64,000 nt of DNA. Source: CAXBNB01 sp040151475 (GTDB lineage Bacteria > Bacteroidota > Bacteroidia > Cytophagales > Cyclobacteriaceae). Below the pieces are notes generated by a model, which had not been told where the DNA came from, did not search any database, and saw nothing but the letters and a program-made list of their open reading frames with translations. The stretch is taken from NCBI RefSeq assembly GCF_040151475.1, contig NZ_JBDKWG010000142.1, forward strand, positions 53,575 to 117,574, given 5' to 3'. The position numbers were made by a program, and so were the translations under genes. Shown here in pieces: positions 34,704-43,754 of the stretch (position 1 is its first letter; each line of letters begins with the position of its first letter).

Positions 34704-36155
34704 TCACTTTAACTCCTTTCTCAATCTGGCTACAGGAATGTTCAACTGTTCACGATATTTTGCTACGGTACGTCTGGCAATATTATATCCTTCTTCGTTC
34801 AACAATTTTTCCAGTTTGTCGTCTGAAAGCGGCTTCAATTTATTTTCATTTTCAATAAATTCCTTTAGCTTCAGTTTCACTTCCCGGCTGCTCACATCTT
34901 CTCCAGAGTCTGTGGAAATTCCCTCTGAAAAGAAATATTTCAAAGGATATATTCCAAATTCGGTTTGAATGGCCTTACTATTGGCAACCCTGGAAATGGT
35001 GGAAATATCCATGTTGATTTTTTCTGCTATATGCTTCAAAATCATTGGCTTCAATTTGCTTTCATCCCCGTCCAAAAAGAAATCATACTGAAACTCGATG
35101 ATCGCATTCATGGTATTCAGCAAGGTGTGTTGCCTTTGTTTGATCGCATCAATAAACCATTTAGCTGCGTCAAGTTTTTGTTTCACAAAAGTAACTGTCT
35201 CTTTTAGCTTTTTATCTTTTTTGTCGCTTTTGCTATAGCTTTGAAACATGTCAGAATAAGACCTGCTAATTCGGAGTTCGGGTGCATTTCTAGAGTTCAG
35301 GCTCAACTCCATTTTCCCGTTGTTATTAACCAAAATAAAATCAGGTGTGAGGTAATGGGTTTTTACCAAACTGTCCGTTGTTCCGCCCGGTTTCGGATTT
35401 AGTTTGGTTATTACATTGACAGCCTCTTTAAACTCCTCCTCATTTTCAATTCCCAGCTTTTTAATGATTTTGTCATAATGTTTTTTAGTGAACTCATTAA
35501 AATTTGTTGCTATTATTTTATAAGCCAATACTACTTCCTTCGTTTGATTTTCCTTTCGTTCGAGTTGTAACAACAAGCATTCTTTCAAATCCCTGGCGGC
35601 AATACCGGAAGGGTCAAAGTTTTGAATTTTCTGAAGAATTTCTTCCAGTTCTTCTATTGATGTATCAATATTTTGGGAAAAAGCCAGATCATTCAAAATA
35701 GCCTCCAATTCTCTTCTGATGTATCCGTCCGACTCAATACTGCCAATCAATTGCCTGCCTATGATTGTTTGCCTGTCATCAAGCCTGAGGAAACCAAGCT
35801 GAGAAATCAATTGTTCATGAAGAGAAGTGCCAGCTCCAATTGGTATTTCCCTATCCTCCTCATCCTTGTTGTAATTGCCATCACCTTGCATTTTATACCC
35901 TGCATAGTCATCTTCATTGAGGTAATCTTCAATGTCTATCTCCTCATTTTGAGCAGGCTCCTCATCCAAATCCAATTCATTGTTGTCATCAGGTTCAGAC
36001 TCTTCCTTTCCCTCCTCCAGTGCCGGGTTTATTTCCAATTCTTCCTCCACACGGGTTTCCAGCTCAGCTGTAGGAACCTGCAACAGTTTTATAAACTGAA
36101 TTTGCTGGGGCGATAGCTTTTGTCCAAGAGACTGAGTTAAACTTAATTTCTGCAT
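34704..36155 (-). CDS. rpoN: RNA polymerase sigma-54 factor
   Basis: Sigma-54 recognises -24/-12 promoters and needs AAA+ activators to open them. This 483-residue protein has the N-terminal activator-interacting region (LSLTQSLGQKLSPQQIQFIK), an acidic spacer rich in Glu and Asp, the core-binding domain (GYIRRELEAILNDLAFSQNI), and the C-terminal DNA-binding part with the RpoN box ARRTVAKYRE near residue 465. Upstream, the divergent region holds two small palindromes and two -7-like elements on the minus strand. Downstream it touches a PAP2-like gene. No sigma-54 activator or convincing -24/-12 promoter is seen within the window, so its regulon lies elsewhere. Confidence 0.96.
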   Translation of the reverse strand: MQKLSLTQSLGQKLSPQQIQFIKLLQVPTAELETRVEEELEINPALEEGKEESEPDDNNELDLDEEPAQNEEIDIEDYLNEDDYAGYKMQGDGNYNKDEEDREIPIGAGTSLHEQLISQLGFLRLDDRQTIIGRQLIGSIESDGYIRRELEAILNDLAFSQNIDTSIEELEEILQKIQNFDPSGIAARDLKECLLLQLERKENQTKEVVLAYKIIATNFNEFTKKHYDKIIKKLGIENEEEFKEAVNVITKLNPKPGGTTDSLVKTHYLTPDFILVNNNGKMELSLNSRNAPELRISRSYSDMFQSYSKSDKKDKKLKETVTFVKQKLDAAKWFIDAIKQRQHTLLNTMNAIIEFQYDFFLDGDESKLKPMILKHIAEKINMDISTISRVANSKAIQTEFGIYPLKYFFSEGISTDSGEDVSSREVKLKLKEFIENENKLKPLSDDKLEKLLNEEGYNIARRTVAKYREQLNIPVARLRKELK

Positions 36156-36201
36156 TTTTGTACTGTTACCCTACTTTTATCATCAAATCAAAAATATCGC
36201 T

Positions 36202-36249
36202 TTATTACTCAGAAAAGTAATAATAGCACTTATAATTCAAAATTATAAG
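36202..36249. promoter_or_regulatory. Two adjacent inverted repeats in the rpoN divergent promoter region
   Basis: TTATTACT and AGTAATAA (36202-36223) are followed by CTTATAATT and AATTATAAG (36229-36249). Minus-strand -7-like elements flank or overlap them (TATTTTTG at 36189-36196, TAATTTTG at 36238-36245). They could be operators for rpoN. In this AT-rich gap chance matches are possible. Confidence 0.3.
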
Positions 36250-36372
36250 ACTAATTTATTTCTTGAAATGGAATTAAATAATTCTACAAAATGTAATAAG
36301 TATAACTGCTACCTAATTGCATGTCTTTTTAGAAAAACATACGTTTCTATAGTGAGAATTTAACAACATATC

Positions 36373-37152
36373 ATGAATACATTTCGGATCAAACTATTTG
36401 TAATACTGAACTTGTTGTCCCTGTCACTCTTTGGCTGTGATAGCCTCAATCCTTCAAAAAAAGGGACTGTATCTCCAGATCATGAAATATTTGATAAATT
36501 ACTGGGCAAATACGTAGATAAAGAAGGCAATGTCAACTACAAAGGTTTTTTGGATGAAAAGTCAAAATTAGAGTTGTATTTGAAAGTACTAAATGAAAAT
36601 CCTCCGGATGTGGCTACCTGGCCTCAAGATGATCAAATTGCTTTTTGGATCAACGCATACAATGCATTTACTCTTAAATTAATAATTGACAACTACCCCA
36701 TAAAAAGTATTAAAGACATAGGATCCAAACTACAAATACCATTTGTAAATACACCCTGGGATATCAAGTTTATAAAAATTGGAGGGGAAGAATACGACCT
36801 CAACAACATCGAACACAACATACTCAGGAAAACCTTTGACGAACCCCGTATTCATTTTGCGATTGTTTGTGCTTCCTTTTCCTGTCCCAAATTGAGACCG
36901 GAAGCCTACACCGGAGAAAAATTAGATGCTCAATTGACACAGCAAGCCAAAAGCTTTTTGGCAGACACCAACAAAAATCAAATCACCGAAACTGGTATAA
37001 AAATATCCAAAATATTTAGCTGGTTCAAAGGAGATTTTACAAAGAATGAAACGTTAATTGATTTCCTAAACAAGTATGCACCTGTAATGATCACGCCTGA
37101 TGCTGATGTTTCTTATCTGAAATACGATTGGAGTTTGAATGAGCAGAAGTGA
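36373..37152 (+). CDS. DUF547 domain lipoprotein
   Basis: The 259-residue protein has a lipoprotein signal ending LSLFGC (Cys about residue 22) and a DUF547 domain, with QIAFWINAYNAFTLKLII, HNILRKTFDEPRIHFAIVCA and SCPKLRPEAYTGEKLDAQL as recognisable segments. DUF547 is widespread; its His and Cys residues have suggested a distant link to cysteine peptidases, but its activity is not established. The protein is probably anchored in the inner leaflet of the outer membrane. It stands alone on the plus strand, divergent from rpoN, and ends three bases before the convergent EnvC-like gene. A near-consensus promoter (TTG, 20 bp, TACGTTTC) may lie about 50 bp upstream. Confidence 0.88.
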   Translation: MNTFRIKLFVILNLLSLSLFGCDSLNPSKKGTVSPDHEIFDKLLGKYVDKEGNVNYKGFLDEKSKLELYLKVLNENPPDVATWPQDDQIAFWINAYNAFTLKLIIDNYPIKSIKDIGSKLQIPFVNTPWDIKFIKIGGEEYDLNNIEHNILRKTFDEPRIHFAIVCASFSCPKLRPEAYTGEKLDAQLTQQAKSFLADTNKNQITETGIKISKIFSWFKGDFTKNETLIDFLNKYAPVMITPDADVSYLKYDWSLNEQK

Positions 37153-37155
37153 CTT

Positions 37156-38370
37156 TTACTTTACAAAAAGCCATTTTTCAGGATTGAGACGATCCCGATT
37201 CTTCCAAACCTCAAAATGAACTTCCGTGTTGTCATTATTGTCAGTGACTACCTCACCAATTTGTTCTTTGGCTTTTAACATATAACCTTTCTTGATGTTG
37301 GGATTTATGTTTTTTAAACGACCATAAACGGTAAAATAATCACCATGCTGTACGATCACAATGGCATTCATACCTGGCACGAAGGCTACCGTTGACACCT
37401 TACCATCAAACACAGCTCTGACATTCGCCGCTTTTTCTGTCTGAATATCCACTCCCTGATTTTCAACTATTATATTTTTCAAAACAGGATGTGCATGCTT
37501 GCCAAATTTTCCAGAAACAAAACCATGCTCTACCGGCCAGGGAAGTTTGTTTTTATTTTCTTCAAATGACGAGGACAGTTTTGCCGTTTCAGGAGTTAGA
37601 GTCATCTTAGTTGATGATTTTCCTACATTCGATTTTTCTATTTCACTCTTAACAATCTCGGCTATCAACTTATCCAGTCTGGATATGGCCTCTTTCCTTT
37701 TTGCCAGTTCCGCCCGCAACTCTTTCTCTTGCTTGCTAAGCTGGGTGAACACCTTATTTTGCCTTGATTTTAGTGACAGCAGGTTTTTATTCTCTTGAAT
37801 TTTACTTTTGAGTAAGTCGCTTTGTTCTGCTTTTTTGTTTTCAAGTCCTGTTTTTTCCTGGCTCAGGGCATCACTTACCTCCTCAATATTTTGAACCTGA
37901 ATCTTACGGGCCTCTGAATATTGCTCCAGGTATTTAAGCCTCAAAAAAAGTTGGTTGAAGGTCTTCGCTGAGAAAATAAATGTGAGTTTACTAAACCCAT
38001 GATTTGCTTTATAAGCACTATATATCATTTCTGCATACTCTTCTTTCAAATTTTTCAAATCATTTTGCAAGGCATTCACTACCAAAGATTTATCTGAAAT
38101 TTCTGCATTCAAAAAAGAAATTTCCTGAGATATGGAATTTATAAACTCACCTTGTAGCTGAATCTTACGATTGAGAGCCCTCAGTTGTCCGAGTGTAGCT
38201 TTCTTTTCTGTAGTAGTTTCGACAAGAATTTTTTCTGCCTCTTGTATTTTTAAGAGGTTTTCCTTTTTCTCCTTTTCCAGCCTCGATTTGCTCTTTTGAG
38301 CGAAAGAAATCGAAGAAACAAACAATAAGAACAATACCAGAGTGAAGGTACATTTCCTATTTTTTAACAT
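37156..38370 (-). CDS. EnvC-like murein hydrolase activator with degenerate LytM domain
   Basis: The 404-residue protein begins with a signal peptide (LVLFLLFVSSISFAQ) and a long coiled coil rich in Lys, Glu and Leu (about residues 25-260). It ends with a LytM/M23-fold domain. In active M23 enzymes this domain reads H-x3-D and HxH; here the matching places read ENQGVDIQ and EVHFEVW, so the first zinc ligand and one His of the second motif are missing. That pattern fits EnvC-type activators, which turn on amidases at the division site rather than cutting murein. I chose the ATG at 38370, just before the signal; it overlaps the end of the DUF4292 gene by 14 bases. It is the third gene of a TPR/DUF4292/EnvC-like run. 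Confidence 0.9.
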   Translation of the reverse strand: MLKNRKCTFTLVLFLLFVSSISFAQKSKSRLEKEKKENLLKIQEAEKILVETTTEKKATLGQLRALNRKIQLQGEFINSISQEISFLNAEISDKSLVVNALQNDLKNLKEEYAEMIYSAYKANHGFSKLTFIFSAKTFNQLFLRLKYLEQYSEARKIQVQNIEEVSDALSQEKTGLENKKAEQSDLLKSKIQENKNLLSLKSRQNKVFTQLSKQEKELRAELAKRKEAISRLDKLIAEIVKSEIEKSNVGKSSTKMTLTPETAKLSSSFEENKNKLPWPVEHGFVSGKFGKHAHPVLKNIIVENQGVDIQTEKAANVRAVFDGKVSTVAFVPGMNAIVIVQHGDYFTVYGRLKNINPNIKKGYMLKAKEQIGEVVTDNNDNTEVHFEVWKNRDRLNPEKWLFVK

Positions 38371-39112
38371 ACTTGTATTTATCTGGTATTTCAAAGGTAA
38401 ACTTCTGTTTTTTGCTATCAATGTCAATTTTGGCATGGTCAAAATTGATATTGGATATTTTCCTTCTCCCGTCTTTGCGGCTTGTGTACTGGATCGTTAT
38501 CACTGATTTTGCGGGAACAATTTTGTCTGAAATTAAATCAAATTCAGAATAGTCGATATGCATGGAGTTTTGAGTGGAGTCACTTACTGCCTCCAGTTTT
38601 TCCAACTTCATAGTGTGGATACCTATGAAATGAGAAATCGCTAAATCTCCTTTTTCCTTACTTACACTGTAATAAGTGTCTTCTTTCAAAACCTGATCCG
38701 TTGACTCCACAGGCCATATCATATTCCCGAGAAGTATAGATTCCATCAAGTGAAAATCAAGGTTGAAATTAAATTTTTCTGTCAAATCTTTAAACTGTAA
38801 AATGGTGTATTCTTTATGAATTTTATCAATCAGCACAATAGAATCTTGTGTAATCAGGCCTCTTGCTGCCTCTATGCCCAGACCGGGAGTCAACGAAAAC
38901 CAGATCAGGCTGTCTTTTTTGATACGTATATGTGCTGTAGCCTTTAGGTCTTCCAGGCCACTTTTATACTTTATCTTAGTTCTCAACGTGAGGTCATCAA
39001 ACTCAAGGTTTTTAATTTTGAGTTTGTTTGGATTTGGATTGAAAAATGTAAATTTTTTGCTACAAGAAGCGAAAAGCAACAAGATAACAATGGGTAAGGC
39101 TAACTTATTCAT
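38357..39112 (-). CDS. DUF4292 family lipoprotein
   Basis: The 251-residue protein has a lipoprotein signal ending LLLFASC (Cys about residue 17). It matches the DUF4292 family: LKIKNLEFDDLTLRTKIKYK, GLGIEAARGLITQDSIVLID and KQKFTFEIPDKYKYVKK. The fold is thought to resemble LolA/LolB-type half-barrels, so a role in lipoprotein or outer-membrane biogenesis is possible but unproven. It overlaps the upstream TPR gene by eight bases and the downstream EnvC-like gene by 14, so the three are very likely one operon with coupled translation. The partners suggest cell-envelope assembly. Confidence 0.9.
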   Translation of the reverse strand: MNKLALPIVILLLFASCSKKFTFFNPNPNKLKIKNLEFDDLTLRTKIKYKSGLEDLKATAHIRIKKDSLIWFSLTPGLGIEAARGLITQDSIVLIDKIHKEYTILQFKDLTEKFNFNLDFHLMESILLGNMIWPVESTDQVLKEDTYYSVSKEKGDLAISHFIGIHTMKLEKLEAVSDSTQNSMHIDYSEFDLISDKIVPAKSVITIQYTSRKDGRRKISNINFDHAKIDIDSKKQKFTFEIPDKYKYVKK

Positions 39113-40871
39113 ATAGTTGTTTGTCGGCTATTTTCTTATTTAAGTTTTCTTTGTCATCTGTTAAATCACGGGCTTTTTCCCATTGTATGATGGCCTCATT
39201 TACTTCTCCCAACTGAAACAAAACATCACCATAGTGTTCAATTATTGTTGCGTTGTTTTCTGCTTTGGCTGCCTTCTCTAAAAATACTCTGGCCTCTTTG
39301 TACTTCTTTCTAATGTACAATACCCAACCATGAGTATCCAAATATGTAGGGCTGTCTTCTCTAAGGGAAATAAGCTTAGAAGACATGCTTTCAGCAATAT
39401 CAAGCTTTTCTTTTCTTAAAGATAAGAAATAACTGTAATTATTTAACACATGATCATTTTCAGGATTCAACTTTAACGCTTCGTCATAAGCCAAATCTGA
39501 GTTTTTATGATCGCCAATACTGTTATAGGCATCACCAAGCTGGCCGTTCATCACACTGCTGAGCTGCTTGTTGCCCGAAGTGTATGTTCTCCCAATTTTG
39601 AATAGTTCAATGGCCTCTTTATAGTCTTTAATAAGCATTTGGGCGGTTCCGGCAAAATAATATAACGAGCCCTGATTAGGGAAATATTCCAATGCTTTCT
39701 CCGAATGTTTAACAGCACTTTTATACTCTTGTAAATCCAATTCTATGTTTATCACATTTTGCCAGACATTAAAATTAGATGAATTGATCTCTATGGCTTT
39801 TAGATAGTTTTCTCTTGCCAGTTCTTTTCGACCCGTATTGTAGTACAAATCCCCAGCCACAACATAACCCTGAAAAGAATCAGGATGTGTAGTCACCAAA
39901 CCTTTAGTCAATCCTATCAACGGCTCTACCAATTCTTCATTTGGCAGCATCGAAATGTACCCTGATAAAGTCGATATTTTAGCGTTAATATCCATAGAAG
40001 GACTCAGGAAAGCAGACTTAAGCACCATTATAGCTTCTTTCACTTTTCCGGCTTTTCGATATATCTCTGCCAACTGCACCCCTATTACAGGATCATCACC
40101 ATACTCTTCAACATATTTTTCCAGATAACTTTGAGCCTTTTCCGGCTTGTCGTTTGAAATCAGCATTTTTGCCAAAGAGGCAACATATAGTGATTTACCC
40201 GGATTATTATTGATCAACTCTTCTCCTTCCTTAATGGCCAGGTCTAGTCTGTTTTGTCTCAAATAAATTTTTTGCTTCTGAAAAATAATCTCTTCCATTG
40301 CCCCGAAATACTTTTGAGCTCTTGTGTAAGTTTCCAACGCATTGTCATACTTTTTTTGATACAATTGCAGGGCTGCCAAATCGAATAAGTAATTTTCGCT
40401 GTTCTCTACATTTTCTATCAGGTCAAAATACGTAGCTGCAGCCATTTCCAAATCAGCAATATTGGTGTATATATTGGCTAAAAGAATGTAGTAGTATTTA
40501 TTTTTTGGATTAAGCTGCTTGGCTCTTACGGCAAAAGGTAATGCTTCGGTATTTTCTTCCTTCTCGCTTAGTATTTGTGCTTTTTTGTAATTTGCTGCTG
40601 CATTTTCAGGATCTACCTCCAGTACTTTGTCAAAATACTCCGAAGATTTGTCATAGTCTTTTAACAAAAAATACTTTTCTGCCTCAATGAAGTTGTTGTC
40701 AATATCAATCAGTTGTTCTTCATTTTTTTCTGTCTTTTTATCAATGGTTTCCTTTTTATCACCTCTTTTTCTTTTTTGACCGACAAGCGGAGAAAAAGTA
40801 AATGATAATACAATTAAAATCACCCAAAATTGCCCGAAAAACCTACTCTTATATAACTTCTTAAGATTCAT
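39105..40871 (-). CDS. Tetratricopeptide-repeat protein
   Basis: The 588-residue protein has a signal-type hydrophobic start (FWVILIVLSFTFSPLVGQ), then about a dozen TPR units, for example AEKYFLLKDYDKSSEYFDKV and DPENAAANYKKAQILSEK. TPRs form a superhelix for protein-protein binding, and no catalytic domain is present. It is the first gene of the run with DUF4292 and EnvC-like genes and overlaps the next by eight bases. This arrangement recurs in Bacteroidota and points to an envelope-assembly scaffold. The protein is likely periplasmic or lipid-associated through its neighbours. Regulation is not visible beyond a weak TACCTTTA element upstream. Confidence 0.9.
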   Translation of the reverse strand: MNLKKLYKSRFFGQFWVILIVLSFTFSPLVGQKRKRGDKKETIDKKTEKNEEQLIDIDNNFIEAEKYFLLKDYDKSSEYFDKVLEVDPENAAANYKKAQILSEKEENTEALPFAVRAKQLNPKNKYYYILLANIYTNIADLEMAAATYFDLIENVENSENYLFDLAALQLYQKKYDNALETYTRAQKYFGAMEEIIFQKQKIYLRQNRLDLAIKEGEELINNNPGKSLYVASLAKMLISNDKPEKAQSYLEKYVEEYGDDPVIGVQLAEIYRKAGKVKEAIMVLKSAFLSPSMDINAKISTLSGYISMLPNEELVEPLIGLTKGLVTTHPDSFQGYVVAGDLYYNTGRKELARENYLKAIEINSSNFNVWQNVINIELDLQEYKSAVKHSEKALEYFPNQGSLYYFAGTAQMLIKDYKEAIELFKIGRTYTSGNKQLSSVMNGQLGDAYNSIGDHKNSDLAYDEALKLNPENDHVLNNYSYFLSLRKEKLDIAESMSSKLISLREDSPTYLDTHGWVLYIRKKYKEARVFLEKAAKAENNATIIEHYGDVLFQLGEVNEAIIQWEKARDLTDDKENLNKKIADKQLYE

Positions 40872-41007
40872 CCCTTCCTTATAAAACTGACCTGTAAAGG
40901 TAATAAAATGACTGTACTATGTGCTAACAAATACCTCTGTTGCATCATGTTAACGTAATTTAATTGAGAAATATTCAATATGATGAAAAATGTAGGAGTG
41001 AATTTGA

Positions 41008-42528
41008 CTAAGGTAGTTTTATTCCGAAGATTATTCTCCCTTTCAAATTATCGTGTTCTGACAGATAAATAATAATCAAAAAGAAAATAATTGAAATGTT
41101 TCTAACTATGATATTGAGAAATAAGGAATTGAAATCTATATGATAAGAGATATAGCTCAACACTGACGCTATCAATAAATAGAATACGGCATTTGACACC
41201 CTGTAGGGTATAGGGTAGTGTTTTTGTCCTAAATAATAACTCAAACCAGCCATAAAAGAATAGGTAACCAATGTGGTAAGTGCACTACCAAAATAACCCA
41301 ATATTGGAATGAGGAGCAGGTTAGCAACAACTGTAATCACAGTCCCTAACCCGGTAATCATTGCTCCATATTTGGTTTTGTCTGTTACTTTAAACCAAAC
41401 AGATAAATTGTAATAAATGCCCAAAAACAAATAACCCATCAGTAAAAAGGGGACAATATATAAGCCTTCTCTATACTCCGGATTTCTTAAAAACATAACA
41501 CTCAAGGGCTCGAGATTGACTGTAACGCCCAGGAACACAACACAATTAAAAATAATAAAGCCCTTCATGACATTGCTAAATAGCTGAGGAGAATCGGACT
41601 GGCTCGCTTTTGAAAAAAAGAATGGTTCGGCTGCATAACGGAAAGCTTGCGTGCCAAGCATCATAAATACTGACAGCTTATAGCAAGCTCCGAATACTCC
41701 CAAGGCATCCAGATTAGTTTGACCGGGATAAAAACCTTCAGGAAGAATGTATTTCAGCAGTGTTCTCGACAGCATTTCGTTTGTTGTTCCGGCAATTCCA
41801 ATGACCATAATTGGAAACCCATAAATCAGCAAGGGTTTAAACTTGGTATAATTGAATGTAAACCTAAATGCCTTAAACTGGGGGGACAGTAATATGATAA
41901 ACAATCCATTTGCCAGTAAATTAGATAGGAAGACATACTTCACATTAAAATCAGGTGCATAAAAAATTGACACCACATCTTTAAATCCACCGAGAAATCT
42001 ACCATTGATCACACCATCGCAAAACACCAGGAAAAACAAATTAAGCGAAACCGCTACCAACACGTTTGCAAGTCGGATAAATGCAAATCGCTTTGCTTTG
42101 CCCTCCAACCGGAGCTTGGCAAAAGGCAATGCATAGATAGAGTCTATCACCAAAATAGCTGCTATCCAATAGATTATTTCCTCTTGCCCTTCATAACCTA
42201 AGACCGACATTATTGGACTAGCCAATAGGACTAAAGAAGCAGAAATCAGAAAACTAGTGGCAATAATAGAAGAAACACACAAGTTGAAATATTCCTGGTT
42301 ATTTTTTTTGTTTTTGGTAGCAAATCGAAAGTAGGCTGTTTCCATGCCATACATATAGATGACGTTAAAGAAAGCTGAATAAGCAAATAATTCTGTGACA
42401 ACACCATACTCTCCAGGTAGAAAAAAGGAAGTATATAAAGGGGTAAGAAAGAAAGATATGACTCTGCCTATTATGCTACTCAATCCATACCAGACAGTTT
42501 CTCCTGCTAATTTGCGTAACTGGCTCAC
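41008..42528 (-). CDS. Polysaccharide flippase of the Wzx/MATE-like type
   Basis: The 506-residue protein has about 14 membrane helices and the typical start of polysaccharide flippases (GETVWYGLSSIIGRVISFFL, then TPLYTSFFLPGEYGVVTELF). These proteins turn lipid-linked sugar repeats across the inner membrane for capsule, O-antigen or exopolysaccharide assembly. It is not part of the capsule module at 28140-33263, lying 8 kb away on the other strand, but could serve it or another glycan. In many Bacteroidota a flippase gene precedes the TPR/DUF4292 cluster, as here, though a dUTPase and nucleotidyltransferase often found between them are absent. Substrate is unknown. Confidence 0.9.
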   Translation of the reverse strand: MSQLRKLAGETVWYGLSSIIGRVISFFLTPLYTSFFLPGEYGVVTELFAYSAFFNVIYMYGMETAYFRFATKNKKNNQEYFNLCVSSIIATSFLISASLVLLASPIMSVLGYEGQEEIIYWIAAILVIDSIYALPFAKLRLEGKAKRFAFIRLANVLVAVSLNLFFLVFCDGVINGRFLGGFKDVVSIFYAPDFNVKYVFLSNLLANGLFIILLSPQFKAFRFTFNYTKFKPLLIYGFPIMVIGIAGTTNEMLSRTLLKYILPEGFYPGQTNLDALGVFGACYKLSVFMMLGTQAFRYAAEPFFFSKASQSDSPQLFSNVMKGFIIFNCVVFLGVTVNLEPLSVMFLRNPEYREGLYIVPFLLMGYLFLGIYYNLSVWFKVTDKTKYGAMITGLGTVITVVANLLLIPILGYFGSALTTLVTYSFMAGLSYYLGQKHYPIPYRVSNAVFYLLIASVLSYISYHIDFNSLFLNIIVRNISIIFFLIIIYLSEHDNLKGRIIFGIKLP

Positions 42529-42631
42529 AGGTCACTGGTCTTTAGAGTAGTAGTATGCATGTTCCTCATTGTTGGTTTGAGATTGTCTGGTTAGACACAA
42601 TTCAGAAAGAAAGTATTCGAAATCCCCTCAT

Positions 42632-43429
42632 CTATTCCCCCTTAAACTGAGGCTCTCTTTTTTCCAGAAAAGCCGAAGTACCTTCTTTAAAATCATCTGA
42701 ACCACAACATCTGGAAAATGAATTGGCTTCTGTCTGATATCCGTTTTCGCCACTTGTAAACACTGCATTCACACAGTCTATGACCATGCCTACTGCCAAC
42801 GGTGCTTTTTTGCTTATTTTATTAAGAATCTCTTTTGACTTTTCAATTAGTTCCTCCTGAGTAGAAACTACGTAATTTACCAATCCGTATTTGAGTGCTT
42901 CGCTGGCAGAAATCATATCTCCAGTCAACATTAACTCAAGAGCCTTTCCTTTACCGATGAGCTGTGTAAGCCTCTGTGTACCACCATAACCAGGGATAAT
43001 ACCAAGATTTACTTCCGGCTGGCCAAACTTAGCATTTTCTGTTGCCACACGCATGTGACAGGCCATTGCCAATTCACAACCTCCGCCCAGTGCGAATCCA
43101 TTTACTGCTGCTATTACAGGCTTATTGCAATTTTCAATCATCTGAAATGCCTCCTGTCCACTTTCGGAAAATTTTCTGCCTGTTACCTCATTTACACCTG
43201 AAAACTCGCTGATGTCTGCTCCTGCCACAAAAGATTTTTCTCCTGCTCCGGTAAAAATGACACCCGTGATATCCCTGTCATCACAAACAGATTGAATAGC
43301 TGTCTTAATTTCTTCCAGAGTTTCTATGTTGAGGGCGTTGAGGTGTTTTTCCCTGTTTATTGTGATGATCAGAATATTGTCTGATAATGAGAGTATCAGA
43401 TTTTTAAATTCTTCCATATTTTCATTCAT
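42632..43429 (-). CDS. Enoyl-CoA hydratase/isomerase (crotonase family)
   Basis: The 265-residue enzyme hydrates enoyl-CoA to 3-hydroxyacyl-CoA in fatty-acid breakdown or related CoA pathways. The crotonase fold is clear: NREKHLNALNIETLEEI, the CoA-binding SFVAGADISEF, the oxyanion loop NGFALGGGCELAMAC with the first catalytic Glu, and FGQPEVNLGIIPGYGGTQRL with the second Glu. Both glutamates of classic hydratases are present, which favours hydratase activity over isomerase or dehalogenase variants. The ATG at 43429 gives MNENMEEFKNL; the second Met at 43417 is a good alternative. A TAATTTTG box and a perfect 23-bp palindrome lie just upstream and suggest repressor control. Confidence 0.93.
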   Translation of the reverse strand: MNENMEEFKNLILSLSDNILIITINREKHLNALNIETLEEIKTAIQSVCDDRDITGVIFTGAGEKSFVAGADISEFSGVNEVTGRKFSESGQEAFQMIENCNKPVIAAVNGFALGGGCELAMACHMRVATENAKFGQPEVNLGIIPGYGGTQRLTQLIGKGKALELMLTGDMISASEALKYGLVNYVVSTQEELIEKSKEILNKISKKAPLAVGMVIDCVNAVFTSGENGYQTEANSFSRCCGSDDFKEGTSAFLEKREPQFKGE

Positions 43430-43442
43430 CTTTGGCTGAACT

Positions 43443-43479
43443 CAAAATTATGAAAAGGGTACTAGTAATACTAGTACCC
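43443..43479 (-). promoter_or_regulatory. Promoter -7 box with a 23-bp palindromic operator for the hydratase gene
   Basis: On the minus strand, GGGTACTAGTA and TACTAGTACCC (43457-43479) form a perfect palindrome around one base. Six bases later comes TAATTTTG (43443-43450), matching the -7 consensus, and the start codon follows 13 bases after that. The palindrome overlies the spacer of the promoter, where a dimeric repressor would block polymerase. The rest of 43430-43754 holds no other gene. Confidence 0.5.
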
Positions 43480-43719
43480 TCAGTCATTTTTTAAAGAAGC
43501 AGAAAACTTCAATACACATTTGATCTACTCAAAATAGGTTGCAAAAACAGAAAATATTTACCTTTACAGTCTATTCAATCCAGCTATAAGTTTAACATAA
43601 AATTACCTCGGTTATTATAGCTAAAAATTATTTTTTTACTTCAAAAAGCCAAGTAAAATTATTCGATAAATGGTAATATTCCGTCGATGATTGATGCTGA
43701 AAATGAGGAAGTTATAGAC

Positions 43720-43727
43720 TAGGTTTG
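43720..43727 (+). promoter_or_regulatory. Candidate -7 promoter element for the T9SS-sorted protein
   Basis: TAGGTTTG matches TAnnTTTG, 27 bp before the ATG at 43755. A TTG at 43691-43693 is too far away to be a good -33 element, so the call rests on the -7 match alone. Confidence 0.3.
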
Positions 43728-43754
43728 CGGTTCAAGAGTGATACCAATACTACA

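Noticed and set aside
35673..36116. 147-codon open frame on the plus strand
   Set aside because: It is the complement of the acidic spacer and N-terminal region of rpoN; its hydrophobic look comes from reversed Glu/Asp codons.
37156..43429. Flippase, TPR and EnvC-like genes as part of the capsule module
   Set aside because: They lie 4-10 kb away, on the opposite strand, with rpoN and other genes in between; only the flippase could share a substrate.
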